A DNA stretch of 32,270 bases from Xanthomonas dyei (lineage in GTDB: Bacteria > Pseudomonadota > Gammaproteobacteria > Xanthomonadales > Xanthomonadaceae): the NCBI RefSeq assembly GCF_002939865.1, contig NZ_MDEE01000047.1, positions 1-32,270 on the forward strand. The letters run 5' to 3'. Both the position numbers and the translations under genes were made by a program. Shown piece by piece: positions 1 to 7,637 of the stretch; positions within the stretch are counted from its first letter, which is position 1; each line of letters begins with the position of its first letter. Below the pieces are notes generated by a model. The model saw nothing but the letters and a program-made list of their open reading frames with translations. It searched no databases and had not been told where the DNA came from.

Positions 1-24
1 AGCGTCGCCGAACGTCAGTTGCAT
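1..24 (-). CDS. IS5-type transposase, first eight residues only (cut by window edge)
   Basis: An ATG at 24-22 on the minus strand opens a frame reading MQLTFGDA that runs off the window. This matches the start of Xanthomonas IS5-family DDE transposases as I remember them. Only eight codons are visible, so whether the gene is intact cannot be judged. Confidence 0.5.
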
Positions 25-87
25 GGATGATTCCTCAACACGAGGCGAGTAGTGTCGCGCATCTGCCGTGCTTTGTTCAGAGGTTCC
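1..87 (-). mobile_element. Edge of an IS5-family insertion sequence (partial)
   Basis: The first 24 bases on the minus strand encode MQLTFGDA, the N-terminus I recall for Xanthomonas IS5-family (IS1478-like) transposases. The stretch out to about 87 would be the 5' untranslated end of the element. The likely terminal inverted repeat, read inward from the right, starts GGAACCTCTGAACAAA (72-87). It is followed by TTAG (88-91), which fits the YTAR target preference of the IS5 group and may be one copy of the target duplication. The rest of the element, including the other end, lies outside the window. The boundary and family are inferred from short matches recalled from memory. Confidence 0.55.
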
Positions 88-100
88 TTAGTGTTTGTTT

Positions 101-120
101 AACTTGTCGGGATACAAGTT
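101..120. promoter_or_regulatory. Inverted repeat upstream of the NRPS (operator-like)
   Basis: AACTTGT and ACAAGTT form perfect 7-bp arms around a 6-bp centre. The dyad lies 13 bp beyond the likely IS boundary and about 220 bp upstream of the NRPS start. A regulator site is plausible, but no known consensus was recognised. Confidence 0.35.
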
Positions 121-205
121 GCTCCAATCAGACAGCGGCACATCGGGGTTTCGATTGTGCCTGTCGCCTCGTAGTGCGTGCCCATTGTGCGATTCCACTG
201 TGTAT

Positions 206-223
206 TGCCGGCAGCTGCCGGCA
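206..223. promoter_or_regulatory. Perfect 18-bp GC-rich palindrome in the NRPS leader
   Basis: TGCCGGCAGCTGCCGGCA is a perfect palindrome about 120 bp upstream of the NRPS start codon. It could be an operator or form a hairpin in the leader RNA. It has no T-run and matches no motif I can name. Confidence 0.3.
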
Positions 224-326
224 GTCGATGGTGTTTTTTATCTTGCGTTTCATTACCGAGTGCTGATCCGGCGTCACTTTGACCGCAACGCGGCCAGGTC
301 GCTCCGGGCGACTGCGCGCCACACAC

Positions 327-332
327 AAAAGG
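327..332 (+). promoter_or_regulatory. Ribosome binding site that decides the NRPS start
   Basis: AAAAGG lies 9 bp before the ATG at 342. It directly abuts the alternative ATG at 333, which is too close for initiation. This favours 342 over 333 and over the TTG at 279 that opens the frame. Confidence 0.5.
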
Positions 333-341
333 ATGCTTGCC

Positions 342-3300
342 ATGCACGCCGATGCCGCCCCGCTGTTTCCCTTGACTAGAGCGCAACGCGGCCTGTGGGT
401 GGCCAGCAAGTTGCATACCGACAACACCTTGATGTTGTCCGAAGCACTGGAGATGTTTGGTCCGTTGGACCCTGCGCTATTGGTCCGCGCCACGTTGCAG
501 CTGGCGCGTGAGTTCGACACGCTGCGGCTGTGCATCGTGGAACACGACGGCGTGCCGCGGCAGGTGATCCTGCCCGAGTACACCGCGCCGGTGCCCTACT
601 TCAACGTCAGCGAAGATCCCGCGCCGCGCAATGCTGCCGAGCACTGGGTGGACGAACAAATCCGTCAACCGGAAGACCTGGAGCATGGGCCGTTATGGCA
701 TTGCGCGGTGTTCCGTCTCGGCGAAGATCACCATATGTGGGTGCAGTGCGTGAGCCATCTGGTGATGGACGGCTATTGCGCATCGATCATGATGCAGCGC
801 ATGTCGGTGTTGTATAACGCGTACGCCGCAGATCTGGAGCCGGAACCTGCGCAGTACGGCAGCGCGTTGTCGCTGGTGGAGATGGAGCAGCAGTACCGCG
901 CCTCCGACCGCTTCCAGCGCGATCGCGATTACTGGATGCAGCAGCTGGCCGACCTGCCGCCACCGGCAACCCTGGCGCGCCCGGGCAATCATCTGTCCTC
1001 CGGGCTGTTGCGCGGCACCGGGCAGTTTTCGCCGCAGCAGGTGGTGCGCCTGCGCGCGATGGGCAAGGACTACGGCGCCAGCTTGCCGCAGATGCTGATT
1101 TCGCTGATCGCGGCCTATTACTACCGCTGCACCGGTGCCGAAGATCTGGTGCTGGCGATGCCGGTGACCGGCCGCATCAATGCGCGCTACCGGCAGACCG
1201 CCGGGCTGGTGGCCAATGTAATTTCGCTACGCCTGAAGATGGACCCGCAGCAGCCGATCCACGCGTTGTTCGCGCAGGTCGCCTCGGTGGTCAGGCATGC
1301 CTTGCGGCATCAGCAATATCGCTTCGAGGACGTACGTCGCGACATCGGCATGTTCGGCATCGACCAGAAGTTCGCCCGCCTGGCCGTCAATATCGAAGCC
1401 TTCGATTACGCCCTGCGCTTTGGCGAGGCGTATGCGATACCGCACAACCTGTGCAACGGCCCGGCCGACGATCTGACCATCTTCTGCTACGAGCGTGGCG
1501 ACGGCGCGGCCCTGCGCTTCGATCTGGACGCCAATCCGGCGTTGTACGACAGCGACGAGCTGGCCGAACACTGTCGCCGTCTGACCCACCTGGCCGATGC
1601 CGTGCTGGCAAACCCGGAATGCGCGCTGGGCGAGGTGGACGTGCTGGGCGATGAAGAGCGCCGCCGGCTGCTGTACACCTGGAATCACACCGCCGCAGCG
1701 CTGCCGGAACCGGCCACGTTGTTGCACGGCATGTTGCAGCGTGCCGAGATGATGCCTGCGGCCGTTGTCGTGCAATACGACAACCGCACCCTGGATTACG
1801 CCACGCTGTGCGAGCTGGCCTCGCGGATCGCTGCGCAGTGGGTGGCCGATGGGGTACGCCCCGGCGATGTGGTCGCTGTCGCATTGCCGCGCAGCGAGCA
1901 TCTGTTGGTGGCCTTGCTGGCCATCATGTGGAGCGGCGCGGCCTATCTGCCGCTGGACCCGGAAAGCCCGGCGGCGCGCAATCGGCAGATGCTCAACGAT
2001 TCCGGCGCCATTGCGCTGGTCTGCGAGCCGGCATTGTGCGAGCGCTATTTGCTCGGCGGCATGGTGTGGCTGGACCCGCGCCCAGCGCATCTGCCAGCGG
2101 CGATCGCCCCGTTGGCGACCCCGGATGGGACCGCGTATGTGCTCTACACCTCCGGCTCCACCGGCACGCCCAAGGGCGTTGAGGTCAGCCATCGCAACCT
2201 GTTCAATTTCCTGCATGCGATGGAACACGAGCTGGCGTTGCGTCCGCGCGACCGCGTGCTGGCGGTCACCACCATCACCTTCGATATCTCCGGGCTGGAG
2301 CTGTATCTGCCGTTGCTGGTGGGTGCCCGCGTGGTCATCGCACCGGCCGGCATCAGTCACGACCCGCGCAGTCTGTCGCGCCTGATCGTCAACGAGCAGA
2401 TCAGCCTGGTGCAGGCCACGCCGTCGCTGTGGCGCATCCTGCTGGCCAATCAGGATCTGGCGCTGGATCGCCTCCATGCGCTGGTCGGCGGCGAGGCCTT
2501 GGTGCCCGAGTTGGCGACGCAATTGTTGAGCCGGGTCGGGCGCCTGACCCAGTTGTACGGGCCGACCGAAACCACCATCTGGTCGACCATCATGCCGCTG
2601 CAGCTGAGCGATGCGGCCGCACCGCCGATCGGCAGGCCGTTGCTCAACACACGTGTCTATGTGCTGGATGCGCAGCGGCAGCCATTGCCGACCGGTGCGA
2701 TCGGCGAGCTGTACATCGGCGGTGCCGGCGTGGCCAAGGGCTATCGCGGCAAGCGCCAGCTCACCAGCGAACGGTTCCTGCGCGACCCGTTCGCCAACGA
2801 CGGCAGCAGCATGTACCGCACCGGCGACCGCGTGCGTCAGCGCCGCGACGGCCTGCTGGAATTCATCGGCCGCGCCGATGCGCAATTGAAGATCCGCGGT
2901 CACCGCGTGGAACCGGCGGAAATCGAAAATGCGCTGCTGCTGCATGCGCAGGTGGCACAGGTGGCGGTGGTTGCGCACAGCGATGGCGACAACACCATGC
3001 AACTGCTCGCTTACGTGGTGGGCAAGCATGGCAACACGCCGTCGAGCGAGTTGCTGCGCGCCCATCTGCAACAGCGCTTGCCGGCGGCGATGATTCCAAG
3101 CCTGTGGATGCCATTGCCGGCGTTGCCGCTGACGGCCAATGGCAAGCTGGATCGCCGCGCCTTGCCTACGCCGGGCGCATTGCCCAAACGCGCGCATGTG
3201 CCGCCGCGCGACGCACTCGAACATCAGCTGGCGGCCCTGCTGCAGGAGGTGCTGGGCATCGAGGTGGTGGGGGTAGACGACAACTTCTTCGAACTCGGTG

Positions 3301-4322
3301 GCGACTCGCTGCGTGCGGCAGAAATGGCGGCACGCTTCCCGCAACTGTTCGGGGTCGAGCTGCCACTGGGTGCGCTGTTCCATGCGCCGACGATTGCCGG
3401 CCTGTCCGAGGTGATCAAACGCAGCGCGCAGACGCCCAACGACCCGCTGAGCGTGCTGTTGCCGATGCGTGCAGGCAGCGCGGGCGTCACGCCGTTGTTC
3501 TGCATCCATCCGGTCATCGGCCTTGGCTGGTCGTATCTCACCTTGCTTGGCCAGCTCGATCCGCAGTGGCCGGTGTATGCGTTGCAATCGCCGGCATTGA
3601 GCGACCCGCAGCACCGCCCGGAAAGCATCGAGGCGATCGCCCACGATTATCTGGCGCGTCTGCGCAGCGTGCAGCCGCATGGCCCGTATCGCTTGATGGG
3701 CTGGTCGTTGGGCGGCTTGATCGCGCACGCCATGGCCGCCGAATTGCATGACCTGGGCGAACAGGTCGAATTGCTGGCGATGCTCGACAGCTACCCGCAT
3801 CTTGAACAGGCCGCCGCACTGCCCGAAGCGGAAAACGTGCGTGCATCGGTGCATGCGCTGGGGCTGACGCTGGCGCACGACCAGCCGATGCCGACCACGG
3901 TGGCCCAGCTGGCCAGCCTGCTGTGCGATCACTACGGGCTGACCACCTTGCCGGCGCTGCAGCAGTTGCTGGAGCAACGCCCCACGCTGCTGGACGACCT
4001 GGGTGCAGTGACCCAGCATCACCTGCACCTGGCGCGACGTCACCGGCCGCGCGCATTGAATCAGGATGTGCTGTTCATCGAAGCAGCCGTGCGCATGAGC
4101 TCCGGTGGTGACGAGGCGCAATGGGTGGATTACCGGCCGCAGGCATGGCGCCCCTATGTGCGCACGCTGCATCTGCACGCCCTGGAAAGCGATCACCACT
4201 CGATGTTGTCGGCCGCGCACTCGGCAACGCTGTGTGCGCTGTTGCACCAGGCAAGCGCACAGGTGTTACAGCGCGACGCCAGCATCGCCAGCGCCAACGA
4301 CGGGGTGGCCGAATATGCCTGA
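342..4322 (+). CDS. Single-module NRPS (C-A-T-TE), predicted glycine-activating
   Basis: A 1326-residue non-ribosomal peptide synthetase with EntF-like architecture and size. The condensation domain (about 10-440) carries SHLVMDG at 138-144, so the second, catalytic His (139) of HHxxxDG is kept while the first is Ser. The adenylation domain (about 450-960) has YTSGSTGTPKG from 602 and the TANGKLDRR motif. Aligning it by eye to GrsA gives the pocket code D-I-L-Q-V-G-L-I-W-K, which closely matches the known glycine code DILQLGLIWK. The carrier domain has LGGDSL with its phosphopantetheine Ser at 989. The thioesterase has GWSLGG with Ser 1122, a candidate Asp 1149 and His 1285/1286. One module plus a thioesterase implies transfer of an acyl or aminoacyl group onto glycine, followed by release. 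The stop overlaps the start of the next gene. The product and the acyl donor are unknown. Confidence 0.9.
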   Translation: MHADAAPLFPLTRAQRGLWVASKLHTDNTLMLSEALEMFGPLDPALLVRATLQLAREFDTLRLCIVEHDGVPRQVILPEYTAPVPYFNVSEDPAPRNAAEHWVDEQIRQPEDLEHGPLWHCAVFRLGEDHHMWVQCVSHLVMDGYCASIMMQRMSVLYNAYAADLEPEPAQYGSALSLVEMEQQYRASDRFQRDRDYWMQQLADLPPPATLARPGNHLSSGLLRGTGQFSPQQVVRLRAMGKDYGASLPQMLISLIAAYYYRCTGAEDLVLAMPVTGRINARYRQTAGLVANVISLRLKMDPQQPIHALFAQVASVVRHALRHQQYRFEDVRRDIGMFGIDQKFARLAVNIEAFDYALRFGEAYAIPHNLCNGPADDLTIFCYERGDGAALRFDLDANPALYDSDELAEHCRRLTHLADAVLANPECALGEVDVLGDEERRRLLYTWNHTAAALPEPATLLHGMLQRAEMMPAAVVVQYDNRTLDYATLCELASRIAAQWVADGVRPGDVVAVALPRSEHLLVALLAIMWSGAAYLPLDPESPAARNRQMLNDSGAIALVCEPALCERYLLGGMVWLDPRPAHLPAAIAPLATPDGTAYVLYTSGSTGTPKGVEVSHRNLFNFLHAMEHELALRPRDRVLAVTTITFDISGLELYLPLLVGARVVIAPAGISHDPRSLSRLIVNEQISLVQATPSLWRILLANQDLALDRLHALVGGEALVPELATQLLSRVGRLTQLYGPTETTIWSTIMPLQLSDAAAPPIGRPLLNTRVYVLDAQRQPLPTGAIGELYIGGAGVAKGYRGKRQLTSERFLRDPFANDGSSMYRTGDRVRQRRDGLLEFIGRADAQLKIRGHRVEPAEIENALLLHAQVAQVAVVAHSDGDNTMQLLAYVVGKHGNTPSSELLRAHLQQRLPAAMIPSLWMPLPALPLTANGKLDRRALPTPGALPKRAHVPPRDALEHQLAALLQEVLGIEVVGVDDNFFELGGDSLRAAEMAARFPQLFGVELPLGALFHAPTIAGLSEVIKRSAQTPNDPLSVLLPMRAGSAGVTPLFCIHPVIGLGWSYLTLLGQLDPQWPVYALQSPALSDPQHRPESIEAIAHDYLARLRSVQPHGPYRLMGWSLGGLIAHAMAAELHDLGEQVELLAMLDSYPHLEQAAALPEAENVRASVHALGLTLAHDQPMPTTVAQLASLLCDHYGLTTLPALQQLLEQRPTLLDDLGAVTQHHLHLARRHRPRALNQDVLFIEAAVRMSSGGDEAQWVDYRPQAWRPYVRTLHLHALESDHHSMLSAAHSATLCALLHQASAQVLQRDASIASANDGVAEYA

Positions 4323-5646
4323 GTCTCTTGCATCGGTTGCGGCCAACCGCCCGATCGTCATCGCCACCCTGGGCACGCACGGCGATGTGCGCCCGATCAT
4401 CGCGCTGGGCCGCGGTCTGCAGCAGCGCGGTTACACGGTGCGGGTACTGACCAGCCACAACTTCGAGTCGCTGATTCGCGCCAACGGGCTGGAGTTTTTC
4501 CCGCTTAGCGGCGACCACCAGAAGTTACTGCAGGGCAACCCGGATGTCGCAGAAATGCGCGGCGGCTGGCGTGGCATCTGGGGCACCTTGCGCGCGCAGC
4601 TGCTGACCTGGGCGCGCGATTGGGCAGAGCAGGGCCGGGCGGCGTGCGCCGACGCCAGCCTGATCCTGGGCGTGGGCAGCGCAAGTTTCCTGGCGCACAG
4701 CCTGAGCCAGGCCTATGGAGTGCCGGTGTGCTTTGCACAACTGCAACCGCTCACTGCCTCGCGCCATCTGCCGTTGATGGTGATGCCCAACCTGCGCCTG
4801 CCCGGGCGGGTGAGCGTGGCCCTGCACCACGCGGTGCGTTTTGCAGGCTGGCAGCTGATGCGTCCTGCGCTCAACGGCATCGTGCGGCCGGCATTGGGGT
4901 TGCCGGCGTATCCATGGCGCGGCCCGGATCGCTCCGGGTTGCGTGTGATCTATGGCTACAGCGCGCAGCTGTGCCCGCGTCCGCCGGACTGGTCGCAAAG
5001 CGCGCAGATCTGTGGATTCTGGCAACTGCCGCAGCCGCAGTGGCAACCGCCGGCCGCGTTGCAGGCGTTTTTGCAGGCCGGGCCGCCGCCGTTGTACATC
5101 GGCTTCGGCAGCATGACCAGCCGCGATGCGGTGCAGCTCACCGCCACGGTCAAGGCCGCCGTGCGCCTGACCGGGCAACGGGCATTGCTGGCCAGTGGCT
5201 GGGGCGGGCTGGCGACCGCCGACACCGCCGCCGCGGATGACGCCGAGCGCTTCTTCCATCTGGAACAGGCGCCGCACGATTGGTTGTTTCCACGGGTGAC
5301 CGCGGCCGTGCATCACGGCGGCGCGGGCACCACCGGCGCAGCGCTGACGGCGGGGATTCCGTCGGTGGTGTTGCCGTTTGGCTACGACCAACCGTTCTGG
5401 GCGCATTGCCTTGCGCAACGTGGCGTGGCGCCACCCGCACTGGCCCGAGTCGGCTTGCAGCCGGAGACGTTGGCCGAGGCGCTGCGCCAGGCCGGTACAC
5501 CGACCATGCGCGCGGCGGCACGCGCACTGGGCCAGCGCATTCGCGACGAAGACGGCGTGCGCAACGCGGTCGATCAGCTGGAAGCTTGGGGGCTATTGAC
5601 TCCCGTCGCGCGGGTGGCACGGGTCGAGCAGGCGGCGGTGGCTTGA
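4315..5646 (+). CDS. GT1/MGT-type glycosyltransferase
   Basis: A 443-residue glycosyltransferase of the UGT/MGT superfamily (GT-B fold), the group that includes sterol glucosyltransferases and rhamnolipid RhlB. The N-terminal loop TLGTHGDVRP (18-27) is typical of the acceptor domain. The C-terminal half has YIGFGSM and the nucleotide-sugar signature HHGGAGTT at 333-340, followed by a PFGYDQPFWA stretch. No membrane segment is evident. The ATG at 4315 overlaps the NRPS stop by 8 bases, so the two proteins are probably translationally coupled and act on one product. By inference it glycosylates the NRPS product or a lipid made with it. The sugar donor cannot be read from the sequence. Confidence 0.88.
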   Translation: MPESLASVAANRPIVIATLGTHGDVRPIIALGRGLQQRGYTVRVLTSHNFESLIRANGLEFFPLSGDHQKLLQGNPDVAEMRGGWRGIWGTLRAQLLTWARDWAEQGRAACADASLILGVGSASFLAHSLSQAYGVPVCFAQLQPLTASRHLPLMVMPNLRLPGRVSVALHHAVRFAGWQLMRPALNGIVRPALGLPAYPWRGPDRSGLRVIYGYSAQLCPRPPDWSQSAQICGFWQLPQPQWQPPAALQAFLQAGPPPLYIGFGSMTSRDAVQLTATVKAAVRLTGQRALLASGWGGLATADTAAADDAERFFHLEQAPHDWLFPRVTAAVHHGGAGTTGAALTAGIPSVVLPFGYDQPFWAHCLAQRGVAPPALARVGLQPETLAEALRQAGTPTMRAAARALGQRIRDEDGVRNAVDQLEAWGLLTPVARVARVEQAAVA

Positions 5647-5671
5647 GGCTGGCAGTGCTGTGTCAGCCTCA
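5644..5671 (+). terminator. Stem-loop at the end of the glycosyltransferase gene
   Basis: TGAGGCTG (5644-5651, containing the stop codon) pairs with CAGCCTCA (5664-5671) around a 12-nt loop. No T-run follows, so this is a weak or Rho-assisted terminator candidate. Confidence 0.35.
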
Positions 5672-6302
5672 GGCCGCGCGTCGTGCTCGTCGACGGGGAG
5701 TGTCATGCCTGCGCTAGCAGGATAAGCGCGGCCAACAAAACGCCTGCGCTCGCCGTCAGGCGGGCACGCTCGGTGCTCGGTGCGGCATGGCTGTTCGTCA
5801 TGCTGGTTCTGAGCGTGCGGTGCACCGCCACCTGGCGATTGCCCGCTGTGTGTGGTTAGCCGCTCCAAGTCGCCGGTGTGATGCAACGGGGTTGCAAGGC
5901 AGCGCGTTGAACGCAAGGCTGCCATCGCTCCGTGTCGGTCGCAGCGGCCAACCACATCGCCGTCGCATGGCGATGCGCCTCTGGCCATACGACGCGATGC
6001 AGCGGTACGACGTGATGTCAGGGCAACATTGCAATCGCACAGATCGCGCGCTGACATGCGGTTGTGTCTGTGCACGTTCGTCGCCGCGATCGTCTGCCGC
6101 TCAGTGCGGTGTCTCTCCATCTTCTCCACTTGTCTGCCTCCGTGCTCTGCATGCCAATGCGTGCGCCGGGCCGGCAGGCAGCATGCACTGCGTAGCCCTC
6201 GGCTGTGCCCGCATCACAGCGTCGCTGGCCACACAGCGCGCAACCTACGCATGGGCGGATGTCATGCGGCACAATCGGTGTTCCTCATTGCCGATCGCCC
6301 AC
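5672..6302. other. Long intergenic stretch between glycosyltransferase and acyltransferase
   Basis: I find no convincing gene here. The frame of the following acyltransferase stays open from about 5787, but the translated sequence looks like non-coding DNA, with many Arg, Cys and Ser and no domain. Two short hairpins occur near 5883-5923: GCAAC/GTTGC, and GGCAGC/GCTGCC. A pyrimidine-rich tract lies around 6110-6150. The promoter of the acyltransferase gene is probably here, but no clear -35/-10 pair was identified. Confidence 0.4.
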
Positions 6303-7427
6303 ATGCGCTATCCCGCCTTGGACCTGCTGCGTGGTATCGCCATCGTCTGGGTGATGCTGTTCCACGCGTTTGTGGTCGGTGGCCTGGGGCCGGACTGGGC
6401 GTGGCTGTCGCGCTATGGCTGGATGGGGGTGGACCTGTTCTTCGTGCTCAGCGGATTCCTGATCGGCAGTCAGGTGCTGACGCCGTTGGCGCACGGGCAG
6501 CCTCTGGACTTCAAGGACTTTTATCTGCGGCGCGCGTTGCGCATCCTGCCGGCGTTTGCGGTGGTGTTGCTGGTCTACATCGCTTGGCCCGGCGTGCGCG
6601 AAGCGCCCGGGCTGGCGCCGTGGTGGATGTTCGCCACCTTCACCTTGAATCTATTGGTCGATTACGGCCAGCAGGCGGCGTTCTCGCATGCCTGGTCGCT
6701 GTGCGTGGAAGAGCATTTCTATCTGGTGTTTCCGCTGCTGGCCACGCTGTTGTTGCGGCGTCCGTCGGCTGGGCGGTTCATCGCGTTATGCGTGGCAGTA
6801 GTGATGGCCGGCATCGCGTTGCGTACCAGCGTGTGGCTGCACAACACGGCGCTGGATCAGCTGGGCGGCGGGCAGCAGCGCAACTGGTTTGTCGAAGATA
6901 TTTATTACCCCACCTGGAACCGTCTCGATGGCCTGCTGGCCGGCGTGGTGCTCGCGGTGATCAAGGTATTTCGTCCGCAGGTCTGGCAACGTCTGCAGCA
7001 GCGCGGCAACACGTGGTTGCTTGCCGGCGTTGCGGTCATGGCGCTGGCACTGTGGTTGTTTCGCGAGCGCACCGGCCTGATCGGCAATGCGCTGGGCTGG
7101 CCGGTGCTCTCGTTCGGGCTGGCCTCGCTGGTGCTGGCAGGCACTGCCAATAGCGCGTTTGGCCGGTTGCGGGTGCCCGGTGCGGCATGGCTGGCGGCGA
7201 TTTCCTACAGCCTGTATCTGACCCACAAGGCGATGTTCCATGTGACCCAGACCTGGTTCGGCGCGGCATTGGAGGGCCGTGGCCTGCTGGCATTTGCGGT
7301 GTATGGCGCTGTGGCGCTGCTGGCGGGCGCGTTGCTGCACTACAGCGTGGAGCGCCCCTTCCTGCGGCTGCGTGGCGTGCTGCTGCGCAGCCGTGCCCGA
7401 TCGCGCGGCATGCCCGAGTCGGCGTAG
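6303..7427 (+). CDS. Membrane acyltransferase, acyltransferase-3 (OafA/NodX) family
   Basis: A 374-residue polytopic inner-membrane protein of the acyltransferase-3 family, which transfers acetyl or other acyl groups to sugars, LPS O-antigen, peptidoglycan or antibiotics. The N-terminus MRYPALDLLRG contains the family R-x10-H motif (Arg 10, His 21). The GVDLFFVLSGFLIG segment and the SLCVEEHFYLVFP segment are also diagnostic. About ten hydrophobic helices are visible, and the length is typical of a stand-alone member. I chose the ATG at 6303 because homologues begin with this motif, although the Shine-Dalgarno is poor; an in-frame ATG at 6264 is possible. It may modify the product of the upstream NRPS/glycosyltransferase pair, but the 656-bp gap makes that link an inference. 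Confidence 0.88.
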   Translation: MRYPALDLLRGIAIVWVMLFHAFVVGGLGPDWAWLSRYGWMGVDLFFVLSGFLIGSQVLTPLAHGQPLDFKDFYLRRALRILPAFAVVLLVYIAWPGVREAPGLAPWWMFATFTLNLLVDYGQQAAFSHAWSLCVEEHFYLVFPLLATLLLRRPSAGRFIALCVAVVMAGIALRTSVWLHNTALDQLGGGQQRNWFVEDIYYPTWNRLDGLLAGVVLAVIKVFRPQVWQRLQQRGNTWLLAGVAVMALALWLFRERTGLIGNALGWPVLSFGLASLVLAGTANSAFGRLRVPGAAWLAAISYSLYLTHKAMFHVTQTWFGAALEGRGLLAFAVYGAVALLAGALLHYSVERPFLRLRGVLLRSRARSRGMPESA

Positions 7428-7443
7428 CGCAGCTTGCGGAATC

Positions 7444-7467
7444 GTTGAACAGAATGGTTGAACAGAA
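7444..7467. repeat. Short tandem repeat GTTGAACAGAA, two copies
   Basis: GTTGAACAGAA occurs at 7444-7454 and 7457-7467 with a 13-bp period, between the acyltransferase stop and a terminator hairpin. It could be a local duplication; no function is recognised. Confidence 0.4.
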
Positions 7468-7487
7468 AAGCCGCGCAGTGCGCGGCT
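7465..7487 (-). terminator. Rho-independent terminator, best read on the minus strand
   Basis: AGCCGCGC (7469-7476) pairs with GCGCGGCT (7480-7487) around a 3-nt loop. On the minus strand the stem is followed by T's, consistent with termination of the SDR transcript, whose gene ends at 7638. It may also stop the convergent acyltransferase transcript. Confidence 0.6.
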
Positions 7488-7570
7488 GTCGAGGATCGCT
7501 GTGCGTGTCTGCAGTAGATCGGCAGCGCGATGGGTGATCGCTCACCACGTGCGACGCGGGCTTGCCCCTT

Positions 7571-7597
7571 CGCTGCCACACCGCGGATGTGGCAGCG
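7571..7597. terminator. Perfect 10-bp hairpin downstream of the SDR gene
   Basis: CGCTGCCACA (7571-7580) pairs with TGTGGCAGCG (7588-7597) with a 7-nt loop. It lies 40 bp past the SDR stop. There is no T-run, so it may stabilise the mRNA end or terminate weakly. Confidence 0.4.
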
Positions 7598-7637
7598 TAT
7601 CTTCACTGCGCGTCCTCTCAGGCGCAGCGTCGCTTGC

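Noticed and set aside
1227..4247. A 1006-codon open frame antisense to the NRPS gene
   Set aside because: It is rich in Gln, Arg and His with no domain, and lies opposite a clear NRPS. It is a codon-bias shadow of high-GC coding DNA.
5593..6129. A 178-codon minus-strand frame in the glycosyltransferase-acyltransferase gap
   Set aside because: It has shadow-like composition, no motif and no Shine-Dalgarno.
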